From contig JAGATQ010000031.1 in NCBI GenBank assembly GCA_017621205.1, forward strand, positions 1 to 64,000: DNA of 64,000 bases. The letters are read 5' to 3'. The notes under the pieces were generated by a model. The model saw nothing but the letters and a program-made list of their open reading frames with translations, was not told the origin of the DNA and ran no database searches. A program made the position numbers and the translations under genes. Origin of the DNA: Lachnospira sp. Its GTDB lineage: Bacteria; Bacillota; Clostridia; Lachnospirales; Lachnospiraceae. Below, piece after piece: positions 26,265-35,262 of the stretch (position 1 is its first letter; the number at the start of each line of letters is the position of its first letter).

Positions 26265-26813
26265 ATGAACACGGATTATGAATATGAATATCAAATAGAA
26301 AAGCCGCAGGTTAATTGGAATTTTTTATGGATGGTGCTTGGCTGTCTGCTTGGGACGTTGTTTGTCAATTTATTTCTTTCTGAAATTGTAGTGCAAAATG
26401 GTGATGTTTACAGCCTGTTTGCCTTGATGAAGGGACAGTCCCTGCCTTCTGGTGGTGAGTTGTTTGTTTATCTCGTCAGTAGGAGAGGAATGCTGTTACT
26501 GCTATTATTATTTCTATTTTATCTGTTTTCACGGCGGGTAGCGTCTTTTTTTGCTTTGCTTTTTTTAGGCTTTTTGTTTGGGGTTACCCTTTCCATGCAG
26601 GTGATGATAAGTGGCATTGCAGGCATCTTTTACTGGCTTCTGGCGGCACTGCCACAGGGGATATTTTATCTGCTGGCTGTTTTTTATCTGGCAAAGAATG
26701 TTAGAAAAAAACATCGTCTATTTGTGGCAGCAATGGTAATGCTGTTGTTTTTTATAGGAATTCTTTGTGAGAGTTATATTAATCTGCAATTGCTGCAATT
26801 TTTTGGTCTGTAA
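26265..26813 (+). CDS. spoIIM: Stage II sporulation protein M
   Basis: A 182-residue membrane protein with about five hydrophobic helices and the family N-terminus (NWNFLWMVLGCLLGTLFVN). SpoIIM is part of the DMP complex that guides peptidoglycan degradation during engulfment. GGAGG at 26255-26259 fixes the ATG at 26265. Its position next to NUDIX and near xerD supports the assignment although overall conservation is low. The 206 bases upstream show no clear motif that I could identify. Confidence 0.85.
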   Translation: MNTDYEYEYQIEKPQVNWNFLWMVLGCLLGTLFVNLFLSEIVVQNGDVYSLFALMKGQSLPSGGELFVYLVSRRGMLLLLLLFLFYLFSRRVASFFALLFLGFLFGVTLSMQVMISGIAGIFYWLLAALPQGIFYLLAVFYLAKNVRKKHRLFVAAMVMLLFFIGILCESYINLQLLQFFGL

Positions 26814-26826
26814 ATCGAGGTGGAGT

Positions 26827-27705
26827 ATGGCTATTTTTGAAAAAGATGGATTAAAGTTTTTAGATGGGTTAAGTAGTGATTATATAGTAATTGAAAGTAG
26901 TTGCATGGAAAAATATATATCCTACATCAATAATCAAAAAGTAAAGGCTGTGTATTTGTGTAATTTATATTTCAATTTGGACAATATAGATTTTTTTAAA
27001 GATTGTAATAGTATTGAAAAACTGAATTTGAATTGTTCCTCAATTGATAACTATAATGGTTTGTATTATTTACAGAACTTAAAAGAGCTTATGTTATCAG
27101 AATCAAGAAAAGTAGTTGATGTTGATTTAGAGAGAATTCCACAATTAGAAATTTTGTCGATTGATATGAAAAATAAATCCATAACAGGACTGGATAAAAT
27201 AGAGCATTTGAAGAAGCTTGACTTATGTCACTATAATCCTAAAAGCAGAGATTTAACTGGTTTACAATTAAGAAGTGCAATCAGCAGTTTAAGTCTTGTT
27301 CAGTCATCAATAGAAACGTTAAAAGGATGTGAAAAATTTATAAATTTAGAACACTTAGAATGTTTTTATTTGCCAAAGTTATATGATATAGGAGATATTC
27401 AAAATAATAGAAAAACATTGAAGATACTAAGATTTGAGGTGTGTAAAAAAATTGTAAATCATGAGCAGGTTGCAAAATTGTGTGAATTAAAGCAGCTTAC
27501 ATTTTTTAATTGTGGTGACATAGAATCTATTGAGTTTATTGATGAAATGCCGCAGTTACAAGTGTTTGTTTTTTTGAAAACTAATATTATAGATGGAAAT
27601 CTATATCCCTGTGAGAGGTTAGATTATGTTGCTTTTACTAATAAGAAACATTATTCACATAAAGGTTCAGATTTTAAAAATAATCTGAAAAATCCTATCA
27701 TCTAA
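26827..27705 (+). CDS. Leucine-rich-repeat protein of unknown function
   Basis: A 292-residue soluble protein of irregular leucine-rich repeats (for example NLKELMLSESRKV, LEILSIDMKNKSITGLDKIEHLKKLDL split over successive turns). It has no signal peptide or membrane segment. The gene is markedly more AT-rich than its neighbours and splits spoIIM from xerD, which are normally adjacent, so recent insertion is likely. It starts 14 bases after spoIIM with GAGGTGG before the ATG and is followed by its own hairpin. Similar small LRR proteins sit in toxin-immunity clusters, but function here is unknown. Confidence 0.75.
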   Translation: MAIFEKDGLKFLDGLSSDYIVIESSCMEKYISYINNQKVKAVYLCNLYFNLDNIDFFKDCNSIEKLNLNCSSIDNYNGLYYLQNLKELMLSESRKVVDVDLERIPQLEILSIDMKNKSITGLDKIEHLKKLDLCHYNPKSRDLTGLQLRSAISSLSLVQSSIETLKGCEKFINLEHLECFYLPKLYDIGDIQNNRKTLKILRFEVCKKIVNHEQVAKLCELKQLTFFNCGDIESIEFIDEMPQLQVFVFLKTNIIDGNLYPCERLDYVAFTNKKHYSHKGSDFKNNLKNPII

Positions 27706-27783
27706 ATAGCTCGTTAAATAGAGAATGTTTATAAATGGTGTTGTTAAAATATTCTTGGAATAAATGGATTTCTTGTGTTACAT

Positions 27784-27805
27784 ACCCTGCCAATAGTGGC
27801 AGGGT
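27784..27805 (+). terminator. Hairpin after the LRR gene, possible terminator
   Basis: ACCCTGCCA and TGGCAGGGT enclose a four-base loop. The T-run is interrupted (TGTTG), so termination would be partial. Confidence 0.55.
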
Positions 27806-27807
27806 TG

Positions 27808-27836
27808 TTGACTTTATTTCCAAATCTATTTATAAT
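27808..27836 (+). promoter_or_regulatory. Promoter of xerD
   Basis: TTGACT, a 17-base spacer and a perfect TATAAT, 65 bases upstream of the xerD start. Confidence 0.75.
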
Positions 27837-27901
27837 AAATTTATGTTTTTGCATTTATCAGGAGGTTATGTCAGGTTTTATTTTGAGGGTAGGAAGAATT
27901 T

Positions 27902-28807
27902 ATGGAACAATATGTGAAACAATTTGTCAGGTATCTTAAGGAGGATAAGCATGCCAGCCAGAATACCATTGTTTCTTATCAACGGGATTTACTGAAGCTG
28001 TGCAGTTATTTAGAGCAGCATGATATCACAGATGTCTCTATGGTGACGGAGACGAATCTGAATTCTTATATTTTATATATGGAGACGGAGGGGATGGCAT
28101 CTAGTACGATATCGAGACATGTTGCTACGATTAAGGCATTTTATTTATATCTGATAAGAAATCATCTGGTAGAACAGGATATTGCTTATCGTCTAAAGCC
28201 TCCTAAAATTGAGAAAAAATCTCCGGAAGCTTTGACGGAGGAGGAAATTGCATTGCTTTTAGCACAGCCGGAGGGAAATGGACGCAAGGAGCTTCGGGAT
28301 AAGGCGATGCTGGAGCTGCTATATGCAACCGGAATGCGGGTATCTGAACTGATTTCACTCACGGTTCATCAGGTTAATCTTGAACATGGTTATATTATTT
28401 GTAAGGGTTCTACATATGGGCGGGTAATTCCGGTGGATGAACAGACAGTGGAAGTGATGAAGCGTTATCTTCTGGAGGGGAGACCTGCCATCGTGAAGGG
28501 GGACACCGATATCCTGTTTTCCAATATTCACGGCAAGCCTATGACACGGCAGGGCTTTTGGAAAATTGTGAAATTGTATGCCCAAAAAGCGGGAATTAAC
28601 CGTGAGATTACACCCCACATGGTTCGTCATTCCTTCGCTTTTCATCTTATACAGCATGGGGCGGATTTGCACAGTGTGCAGGAGCTTTTGGGGCATTCTG
28701 ATATTGCGACAACAGGCGTATATCTGATGAGGCCTGACCAGCGTCTGAAGGAGGTTTACAACAAAACACATCAAAGAGACAGAATAGGAGAGAAGAAAAA
28801 TGGATAA
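27902..28807 (+). CDS. xerD: Site-specific tyrosine recombinase XerD
   Basis: A 301-residue tyrosine recombinase, the normal XerD length. The core-binding domain (SAM-like, about 1-90) precedes the catalytic domain with Arg in ATGMRVSE, HMVRHSFA (His and Arg), LLGHSDI (His) and the nucleophile Tyr in GVYLMRP. XerD resolves chromosome dimers at dif with XerC. The catalytic-Tyr segment is slightly unusual (GVYLMRP instead of the common IYTHV), but the sporulation-gene context favours XerD over a phage integrase. The stop overlaps the next start. Confidence 0.9.
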   Translation: MEQYVKQFVRYLKEDKHASQNTIVSYQRDLLKLCSYLEQHDITDVSMVTETNLNSYILYMETEGMASSTISRHVATIKAFYLYLIRNHLVEQDIAYRLKPPKIEKKSPEALTEEEIALLLAQPEGNGRKELRDKAMLELLYATGMRVSELISLTVHQVNLEHGYIICKGSTYGRVIPVDEQTVEVMKRYLLEGRPAIVKGDTDILFSNIHGKPMTRQGFWKIVKLYAQKAGINREITPHMVRHSFAFHLIQHGADLHSVQELLGHSDIATTGVYLMRPDQRLKEVYNKTHQRDRIGEKKNG

Positions 28808-29657
28808 GTATAATTGTTACACCCCAAAAGAAGTGCATGAAAATATGGCTAAGGCTTCCGTAACGAAGGCTTCCTATCAGTGGTATCAGCTTCTGGTGCT
28901 GGGAATTATGGCGGGACTCTGTATTGCTCTTGGTGCGGAGGCAAGTAACACCGCTATGCATGCCATTACGAATGTAGGTGTGTCAAGGCTTGTTGCCGGC
29001 TGTGTGTTCCCGGTTGGACTGATTGCACTGGTATTGGCAGGTGGTGAGCTGTTTACCGGAAATGCCTTGATGCTTACCGGAGTGGTGAAGAAGGAGATTC
29101 GTCTGTCGGCTATGCTTAGAAACTGGGTGATTGTCTATTTTGCCAATATGCTTGGGGCGGTTGTAATTGCGTTTCTTGTTAGCCAGACTGGACAGTGGGA
29201 TTTTACAGATGGTATGCTGGGTGCCATGACGATTAAGGTGGCAGTAGGCAAGGTATCACTTGAGCCGTGGGCAGCGCTTTGTTCAGGAATTATGTGTAAT
29301 ATTTTTGTATGTCTGGCTGTGCTGATGGCAAGTGCTGCTAAGGCAGTCATTGGTAAGATTGTATCTATTTTTCTGCCGATTTGTGCATTTGTTATTTCCG
29401 GCTTTGAGCACTGTGTTGCCAATATGTACTACATTCCGGCTGGAATGATGGCTGCGGAAAATCCGGCGTATGTTGGTAAGGCACAGGAGCTTTATGGTAT
29501 CACGGCAGAGCAGCTACATAAGCTTGATATGGCGGGCTTTTTATATCATAATCTGTTATTCGTAACAATTGGTAATATTATTGGCGGCGGCGTTCTGATT
29601 GGCTTAATGTACTATGCAGCATTTGTGCATCAGAGCAAAAAGAAGACAGAGAAATAA
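28800..29657 (+). CDS. Formate/nitrite transporter family channel
   Basis: A 285-residue FNT-family membrane protein with six helices. The conserved GGELFTGNALM, GAEASNTA-like and GFEHCVANMYYIPAGM segments are present, with the pore-related His in EHCVANM. Members move formate, nitrite or hydrosulfide. Given fhs in the same window and the expected fermentative life style, formate is the best guess, but the residues seen do not settle it. The start overlaps the end of xerD by eight bases. Confidence 0.9.
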   Translation: MDKYNCYTPKEVHENMAKASVTKASYQWYQLLVLGIMAGLCIALGAEASNTAMHAITNVGVSRLVAGCVFPVGLIALVLAGGELFTGNALMLTGVVKKEIRLSAMLRNWVIVYFANMLGAVVIAFLVSQTGQWDFTDGMLGAMTIKVAVGKVSLEPWAALCSGIMCNIFVCLAVLMASAAKAVIGKIVSIFLPICAFVISGFEHCVANMYYIPAGMMAAENPAYVGKAQELYGITAEQLHKLDMAGFLYHNLLFVTIGNIIGGGVLIGLMYYAAFVHQSKKKTEK

Positions 29658-29717
29658 TTTGAGTTATACTATAGATAAGTGTTGTTTTTTAGGAAATAAA
29701 CAATTGAGTGGGGTGTG

Positions 29718-29746
29718 TTGACTTTATTGCTTTAAAGTGATACACT
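29718..29746 (+). promoter_or_regulatory. Promoter of the DAHP synthase gene
   Basis: TTGACT, a 17-base spacer and TACACT, leaving a leader of about 80 bases. I see no T-box or riboswitch in that leader. Confidence 0.6.
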
Positions 29747-29830
29747 AATGTGGCGATTTTTGATAAGCGGATGATAGGTTTGTCTGATAATTAAAAATAA
29801 GGCAGTTTTATTAGGAAGGATGTTAGGAAA

Positions 29831-30859
29831 ATGAGTTTACACATTGAAAAGCAGGTGCCGAGTGCAGAAGAGATTCTTGCCCAGTACCCGATGGATAAGG
29901 AATTAGTTGCAGTAAAGAAGCAGAGGGATGCAGAGATTAAGGATGTATTTACCGGAGCTTCTGATAAATTTATTGTTATTATCGGTCCATGTTCTGCAGA
30001 TAACGAGGATGCGGTCTGTGATTATGTGCAGAGATTAGCCAGAGTGAATGAGCAGACCAAGGATAAGATTTTATTGATTCCCCGGATTTATACGAATAAA
30101 CCGAGAACTACAGGGGAAGGATACAAGGGAATATTACATCAGCCGGACCCGGAGAAGAAGCCGGATATGGTTTCCGGATTGATTGCTATCCGCAAGATGT
30201 TTATCCGCTCCTTGAAGGAGACATCTCTTAGTGCGGCAGATGAGATGCTTTACCCGGGGAACTGGGGCTATATGGAGGATTTGCTTTCCTATGTTGCAGT
30301 AGGTGCCCGTTCTGTTGAAAACCAGCAGCATCGTCTGATTGCCAGTGGCATGGACGTTCCGGTTGGTATGAAGAATCCGACCAGTGGAGATTTAACAGTA
30401 ATGATTAATTCTGTTATTGCAGCACAGGGGCATCACACCTTTTTATACCATACCAATCAGGTAAAATCAGATGGTAATCCTTTGGCACATACAATTTTGC
30501 GTGGTGCAGTCAATAAGCATGGGCAGAATATTCCGAATTACCACTATGAGGATTTCCGTTTGCTTCTTGATTTATATGACCAGCATCAGTTATTGAATCC
30601 TGCATGTATTGTGGATGCCAATCATTCTAACTCGGGAAAGAGGTGGGACCAGCAGCCGCGAATTGTCAAGGAAGTGCTGCATAGCCGCAATTTGAATGAG
30701 GATATTAAACATCTTGTGAAGGGTGTTATGATTGAGAGTTATATTGAGGACGGCAACCAGAAGATTGGAGAGGGCTGTTATGGTAAATCCATCACAGATC
30801 CATGTATTGGATGGAATAAGACAGAGAAGCTTTTGTATGAGATAGCGGACCGTCTCTAA
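29831..30859 (+). CDS. 3-deoxy-7-phosphoheptulonate synthase, class I
   Basis: A 342-residue class Iα DAHP synthase (AroF/AroG/AroH type), first step of aromatic amino-acid synthesis from PEP and erythrose-4-phosphate. VIIGPCSADNEDAV, RIYTNKPRTTGEGYKGI, PVGMKNPTSGD and DANHSNSGKRWDQQP are diagnostic. Which aromatic end product inhibits it cannot be told. The ribosome site is AGGAAGGA. A strong terminator follows, so it is a single-gene unit. Confidence 0.95.
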   Translation: MSLHIEKQVPSAEEILAQYPMDKELVAVKKQRDAEIKDVFTGASDKFIVIIGPCSADNEDAVCDYVQRLARVNEQTKDKILLIPRIYTNKPRTTGEGYKGILHQPDPEKKPDMVSGLIAIRKMFIRSLKETSLSAADEMLYPGNWGYMEDLLSYVAVGARSVENQQHRLIASGMDVPVGMKNPTSGDLTVMINSVIAAQGHHTFLYHTNQVKSDGNPLAHTILRGAVNKHGQNIPNYHYEDFRLLLDLYDQHQLLNPACIVDANHSNSGKRWDQQPRIVKEVLHSRNLNEDIKHLVKGVMIESYIEDGNQKIGEGCYGKSITDPCIGWNKTEKLLYEIADRL

Positions 30860-30882
30860 TTCTTTAAGAAGATTATATAGAG

Positions 30883-30917
30883 GCAAGCAGAGTGTGTAAG
30901 TTCTGCTTGCTTTTTTT
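30883..30917 (+). terminator. Terminator after DAHP synthase
   Basis: GCAAGCAGA pairs with TCTGCTTGC over a ten-base loop and is followed by seven T. Confidence 0.95.
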
Positions 30918-30927
30918 ATTATTGGGT

Positions 30928-30956
30928 TTGTGAAAAGGCAATATTTATGTTATACT
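30928..30956 (+). promoter_or_regulatory. Promoter of vanZ-like/lepB
   Basis: TTGTGA, a 17-base spacer and TATACT, 69 bases upstream of the VanZ-like gene. Confidence 0.55.
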
Positions 30957-31025
30957 AAACATGTTTCATTTCCACAGATAACAGGACGATGATACAGATA
31001 GTTACCTGCATATGCATGAAGGGAT

Positions 31026-31583
31026 ATGAAGATAGGTATGGTTTCAAAAGGAGATAAAACCAAAGTACATTGGAGGAAGAATTTAGGAAGGGAACGGATA
31101 AGAACGGTTTTTCTGACATTTATTCCAGCAATTACAATGATGCTGGTAATTTATTATTTTTCTTCAAAGACAGCACCTGAGTCTACTGAGACAAGTTCGA
31201 AGGTCGTTGATATGCTTGTTTTTCTGCTAAAAAAATTTCCTTTTAATGAATGGGATGCAATAAAGACAGCAGAAATGGCGGAATCTCTTTCCTATCCGGT
31301 TCGTAAATGTGCCCACGCACTGGAATTTGGCGTGCTTGCATGGTGCTTTTTTTTAGGTATCTATAATCTGGTGAAGTGGTATCCTTTTGTTCCGGCATTT
31401 ATCTGTACCTTTTTGTATGCGGCAACCGATGAGTTCCATCAGCGGTTTGTGGCAGGGCGTGCCGGGCGTATCACAGATGTGGCAATTGATAGTATTGGTG
31501 CATTTATTGCATTGTTTATTTTATATTTTATTTTAAGGAGAGTACATCATGGCAGAAGATTATCAGAAATTGAAAGAAATTGA
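31026..31583 (+). CDS. VanZ-like membrane protein
   Basis: A 185-residue membrane protein of the VanZ family. Hydrophobic segments lie near 27-46 and through the C-terminal half. The typical RKCAHALEFGVLAWCFF and ATDEFHQRFVAGRAGRITDVAIDSIGA motifs are present. VanZ proteins lower susceptibility to teicoplanin by an unclear mechanism; most chromosomal homologues have unknown roles. Its last 35 bases overlap the start of the signal-peptidase gene. Confidence 0.85.
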   Translation: MKIGMVSKGDKTKVHWRKNLGRERIRTVFLTFIPAITMMLVIYYFSSKTAPESTETSSKVVDMLVFLLKKFPFNEWDAIKTAEMAESLSYPVRKCAHALEFGVLAWCFFLGIYNLVKWYPFVPAFICTFLYAATDEFHQRFVAGRAGRITDVAIDSIGAFIALFILYFILRRVHHGRRLSEIERN

Positions 31584-32478
31584 GGATGCTAAGGAGCAGG
31601 ATGCTGTTATAGAGGCTTCAGAGAATGGGAGTACGGATGAAATTACAGTAGAAGAAAAGGCGGCAATTGATGTGGAGAGAAAGCGGTTAAATACTACAAG
31701 ATTTCTAAAAGAGGTTGCTAAGACCATAGCAATGCTTTTCTTCATCTGGCTGTTTGTCTATGTCGTAACACATTATTTTTACGGCTTTATTGTGGTGGAT
31801 GGCGATTCGATGAATGATACCATGTTTGATGATCAGGTGGGTATTATCCAGAAGTATAATAAAGAAACAGCAATTCACCGGGGAGATATTATTGTATTTT
31901 GGTCGGATGAGCTGGATGAATATTTGATTAAACGGTGTGTGGCAGTTGGCGGTGATACGATATCTATGACAGAGGGCGTATTGACGGTAAATGGTAAAAA
32001 TGTTTCAGAGACTTACATAAAAGAGCCGATGGAGTGGAATAATGAGATTGAAGAGATGACCTTGAGTGATGATACTCTTTTTGCTATGGGGGATAACCGT
32101 AACAACAGCATGGATTGCCGTGAGCTTGGACCAGTGTATATGGAGGATATTACAGGAAAGCTGGTTGTAAATATGGGTAACTATGGAATTACTTCTAAGC
32201 GTCTGATTGTTTTTGCAATAATAATTTTTGTTGTATTTCTGGTACTTAGCGGGATACAGGATATCAAAATTAAGAAAAAGCTTGACCAGATTCCGGAGGA
32301 ATTCAGGGATTATGAAGTGGGACTGGATATAAGTACCTGTACAGGAGAGATGACAATTGGTTTCCGCAACCCCTATAACCAGAAGCTTGAGCTTATGGAG
32401 CTGGTACATGATAATAAGGAAATTAAGGCGTATTGTATGAAGTATGCACAGGATTACAAGCAATTGTTGAAAAAATAA
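31549..32478 (+). CDS. lepB: Signal peptidase I with C-terminal membrane extension
   Basis: A 309-residue type I signal peptidase. The charged N-terminal cytosolic segment (1-55) is followed by a membrane helix (about 57-77), catalytic Ser 87 in DGDSMNDTM, catalytic Lys 128 in YLIKRCVAVGGD, and the box E motif MGDNRNNSMDCRELGPV. Unlike standard Gram-positive enzymes (about 180 residues) it carries a second membrane helix (about 219-236) and a 70-residue tail. Topology predicts that tail in the cytosol. The enzyme removes signal peptides from exported proteins. AAGGAGAG precedes the start. Confidence 0.92.
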   Translation: MAEDYQKLKEIEDAKEQDAVIEASENGSTDEITVEEKAAIDVERKRLNTTRFLKEVAKTIAMLFFIWLFVYVVTHYFYGFIVVDGDSMNDTMFDDQVGIIQKYNKETAIHRGDIIVFWSDELDEYLIKRCVAVGGDTISMTEGVLTVNGKNVSETYIKEPMEWNNEIEEMTLSDDTLFAMGDNRNNSMDCRELGPVYMEDITGKLVVNMGNYGITSKRLIVFAIIIFVVFLVLSGIQDIKIKKKLDQIPEEFRDYEVGLDISTCTGEMTIGFRNPYNQKLELMELVHDNKEIKAYCMKYAQDYKQLLKK

Positions 32479-32496
32479 TATTTATTCAAAATTTAC

Positions 32497-32525
32497 TTGA
32501 ATTTTCCAGCAAAAGTGAGTATTAT
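32497..32525 (+). promoter_or_regulatory. Candidate promoter of gap
   Basis: TTGAAT, a 17-base spacer and TATTAT, giving a leader of about 155 bases. Confidence 0.55.
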
Positions 32526-32541
32526 ATAGGTATGTAAATTT

Positions 32542-32565
32542 TCACAATTTTGCCAAAAATTGTGA
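32542..32565. promoter_or_regulatory. Perfect 10-bp inverted repeat in the gap leader
   Basis: TCACAATTTT and AAAATTGTGA are separated by four bases and followed by TATTTTT. The dyad lies just after the promoter start. It could be an operator for glycolytic control or a weak terminator of lepB; the sequence alone does not decide. Confidence 0.5.
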
Positions 32566-32688
32566 TATTTTTAACAAAGAAAACTGACAAGCTTTACAAT
32601 AATACTTTTGATAATGTATGTGATATGAACAAAAGTAACGAATGAGGGGCGTCAGTTCTTCTAAATTATAATCTAGGAGGAATTTAAA

Positions 32689-33705
32689 ATGGCAGTAAAA
32701 GTAGCAATTAACGGTTTTGGACGTATCGGTCGTCTTGCATTCAGACAGATGTTTGGCGCAGAGGGGTATGAGGTAGTAGCAATCAATGATTTGACATCTC
32801 CTAAGATGTTAGCTCACTTGTTAAAGTACGATTCTTCTCAGGGTAAGTATGAGAAGGCTGACAGCGTAACTTCTGGTGAGGACTCTATCACTGTTGATGG
32901 CAAAGAGATTAAAATCTACGCATTCCCAGATGCGAACAACTGTCCTTGGGGTGAGTTGAATGTAGATGTAGTATTAGAGTGTTCTGGTTTCTATTGTTCT
33001 AAGGACAAGGCACAGGCTCATATCAATGCTGGTGCTCGTAAGGTAGTTATTTCAGCTCCTGCTGGTAACGATCTTCCTACCATCGTATACAATACCAACC
33101 ATGAGACTTTAAAGGCTGAGGATACTATTATTTCTGCAGCTTCTTGTACTACAAACTGTTTAGCTCCTATGGCTGATGCATTAAACAAGTATGCTGCTAT
33201 CCAGTCTGGTATCATGGTTACTATCCATGCATACACTGGTGACCAGATGACTCTTGACGGACCACAGAGAAAGGGCGACTTAAGAAGAAGCCGTGCAGCA
33301 GCAGTTAATATTGTTCCTAACTCAACTGGTGCAGCTAAGGCAATCGGCTTAGTTATCCCAGAGCTTAACGGTAAGTTAATCGGTTCTGCTCAGCGTGTTC
33401 CAACTCCTACCGGTTCTACTACTATCTTAACAGCAGTAGTTAAGGGTGACAACGTAACAGTTGATGGAATCAATGCAGCTATGAAAGCAGCATCAAACGA
33501 GTCTTATGGTTACAATGAGGATGAGATTGTTTCTTCTGATATCGTTGGTATGAGATATGGTTCTTTATTTGATGCTACCCAGACTATGGTTTCTGAGGTT
33601 GGTGATGGTTTATACGAGGTACAGGTTGTATCATGGTATGACAACGAGAATTCATATACCAGCCAGATGGTTAGAACAATTAAGTACTTCTCTGAGTTAG
33701 CATAA
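32689..33705 (+). CDS. gap: Glyceraldehyde-3-phosphate dehydrogenase, type I
   Basis: A 338-residue glycolytic GAPDH. The NAD-binding start is INGFGRIGR, catalytic Cys 153 is in SCTTNCLAP and His 180 in TIHAYTGDQ. It converts glyceraldehyde-3-phosphate, phosphate and NAD to 1,3-bisphosphoglycerate. The coding sequence uses a narrow set of codons (many GCT, GGT, AAG), as expected for a very highly expressed gene. AGGAGG precedes the ATG. A strong terminator separates it from pgk. Confidence 0.98.
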   Translation: MAVKVAINGFGRIGRLAFRQMFGAEGYEVVAINDLTSPKMLAHLLKYDSSQGKYEKADSVTSGEDSITVDGKEIKIYAFPDANNCPWGELNVDVVLECSGFYCSKDKAQAHINAGARKVVISAPAGNDLPTIVYNTNHETLKAEDTIISAASCTTNCLAPMADALNKYAAIQSGIMVTIHAYTGDQMTLDGPQRKGDLRRSRAAAVNIVPNSTGAAKAIGLVIPELNGKLIGSAQRVPTPTGSTTILTAVVKGDNVTVDGINAAMKAASNESYGYNEDEIVSSDIVGMRYGSLFDATQTMVSEVGDGLYEVQVVSWYDNENSYTSQMVRTIKYFSELA

Positions 33706-33747
33706 TTGTTAAGACTATTGCTGGATTAGATTATAATGATCCTAAAA

Positions 33748-33778
33748 GGGTCCGGTCTTATGGACCGGACCCTTTTTT
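33748..33778 (+). terminator. Strong terminator after gap
   Basis: GGGTCCGGTC pairs perfectly with GACCGGACCC over a five-base loop, flanked by AAAA and followed by six T. Confidence 0.97.
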
Positions 33779-33810
33779 AATACTAATTATTATGAAAGGA
33801 GCATATTAAC

Positions 33811-35007
33811 ATGCTTAACAAAAAATCTGTTGATGATATTAATGTAAAGGGCAAGAAGGTTCTTGTTCGTTGTGATTTCAATGTACCTTTGGATGCTGAC
33901 TTAAAGATTACTGACGAGAATCGTCTGGTAGCAGCTCTTCCAACCATTAAGAAGCTGATTGCTGACGGTGGTAAGGTTATTCTTTGTTCTCATTTAGGAA
34001 AGCCGAAAGGAGAGCCTAAGCCAGAATTATCGTTAGCTCCGGTTGCTAAGAGATTATCTGAATTATTGGGTCAGGAAGTTAAGTTTGCTGCTGATAACGA
34101 GGTAGTTGGTGCCAACGCCAGGGCAGCTGTTGATGCAATGAGTGATGGGGATGTCATTTTGCTTGAGAATACCCGTTACCGTGCAGAGGAGACCAAGAAT
34201 GGAGAGGCATTTTCTAAGGATTTGGCTTCCTTATGTGAGGTATTTGTTCATGCTGCATTTGGTACTGCACATAGAGCACATTGTTCTAATGTTGGTGTTA
34301 CCGAGTATGTGGATACCGCAGTAGTTGGTTATTTAATGCAGAAGGAGATTGATTTCTTAGGCAATGCTGTCAACAATCCAGAGAGACCTTTTGTAGCAAT
34401 CCTTGGTGGTGCTAAAGTTTCTTCTAAGATTTCCGTTATTGAGAATTTATTGGATAAGGTGGATACACTGATTATTGGTGGTGGTATGGCATATACCTTC
34501 ATGGCAGCATTGGGTGAGGAAGTTGGTAAATCCTTATTAGAAGAGGATTACAAGCAGTATGCATTAGATATGTTAAAGAAGGCAGAGGAGAAGGGCGTTA
34601 AGCTTTTGATTCCGGTTGATACGGTTGTAGCGGATGACTTCTCTAACGATGCGAACTTCAAGACCGTTGGTCGTGGTGAGATTCCTGCAGATTGGGAAGG
34701 TCTGGATATTGGTCCTAAGACCTCTGAGTTATTTGCTAATGCAGTAAAGGATGCTAAGACAGTAGTTTGGAATGGTCCTATGGGATGCTTCGAGATGGAG
34801 AACTTTGCAGCTGGTACGATAGCAGTAGCCAAGGCATTAGCAGAGACAGATGCAACTACTATCATTGGTGGTGGTGATTCTGCTGCAGCTGTTAATATCT
34901 TAGGCTTTGGTGATAAGATGACACATATTTCTACTGGTGGCGGTGCTTCCCTTGAATTTTTAGAGGGTAAGGAATTACCAGGTGTAGCAGCCGCTAACGA
35001 TAAGTGA
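33811..35007 (+). CDS. pgk: Phosphoglycerate kinase
   Basis: A 398-residue monomeric kinase that makes ATP and 3-phosphoglycerate. The substrate-binding [19 protein letters not shown] and [11 protein letters not shown] are present, as are the nucleotide-side WNGPMGCFE and [13 protein letters not shown] near the C-terminus. AAAGGAG is well spaced. The stop TGA overlaps the first bases of the tandem repeat that fills the gap to tpiA. Confidence 0.98.
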   Translation: MLNKKSVDDINVKGKKVLVRCDFNVPLDADLKITDENRLVAALPTIKKLIADGGKVILCSHLGKPKGEPKPELSLAPVAKRLSELLGQEVKFAADNEVVGANARAAVDAMSDGDVILLENTRYRAEETKNGEAFSKDLASLCEVFVHAAFGTAHRAHCSNVGVTEYVDTAVVGYLMQKEIDFLGNAVNNPERPFVAILGGAKVSSKISVIENLLDKVDTLIIGGGMAYTFMAALGEEVGKSLLEEDYKQYALDMLKKAEEKGVKLLIPVDTVVADDFSNDANFKTVGRGEIPADWEGLDIGPKTSELFANAVKDAKTVVWNGPMGCFEMENFAAGTIAVAKALAETDATTIIGGGDSAAAVNILGFGDKMTHISTGGGASLEFLEGKELPGVAAANDK

Positions 35008-35233
35008 TTCACTTAACGAATCCGAGCCAGAGGCGAAGGATGAGTTTAGTGAGAACTTATGTCGACGCTCTTAGTGAGTGCGAGCCGAAGGCGAAGCAGG
35101 AACTTAGAAAGTCGACGAAGTGATTCACGAGAATCCATTCAGAGGCGAAGGATGAGATTAGTGAGAACTTATGTCGACGCCCTTAGTGAGTGCGAGCCGA
35201 AGGCGAAGCAGGAACTTAGAAAGTCGACGAAGT
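35006..35233 (+). repeat. Tandem duplication, two units of about 116 and 112 bp
   Basis: Both units start GATTCAC, contain AGAGGCGAAGGATGAG, AACTTATGTCGACG and GAGCCGAAGGCGAAGCAGG, and end AAAGTCGACGAAGT. Each unit also shows an internal half-repeat around GAGCC(a)GAAGGCGAAG. It fills the gap between pgk and tpiA. No start codon with a ribosome site is apparent inside, and no terminator is visible between the two genes. Confidence 0.92.
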
Positions 35234-35262
35234 AATTCATAACAATAAAAAGGAGAACAGAC

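Noticed and set aside
27735..27917. Open frame of 60 codons upstream of xerD
   Set aside because: It contains the LRR terminator-like hairpin and the xerD promoter, has no ribosome site and has no recognisable content.
29747..29830. T-box or riboswitch before DAHP synthase
   Set aside because: The leader is only about 80 bases and shows no T-box sequence or terminator.
32542..32565. Rex operator
   Set aside because: The half-sites TTGTGA face outward rather than inward, so the Rex consensus is not met; kept only as an unassigned dyad.
35006..35233. CRISPR-like array
   Set aside because: Only two long contiguous units without unique spacers; a tandem duplication explains it.
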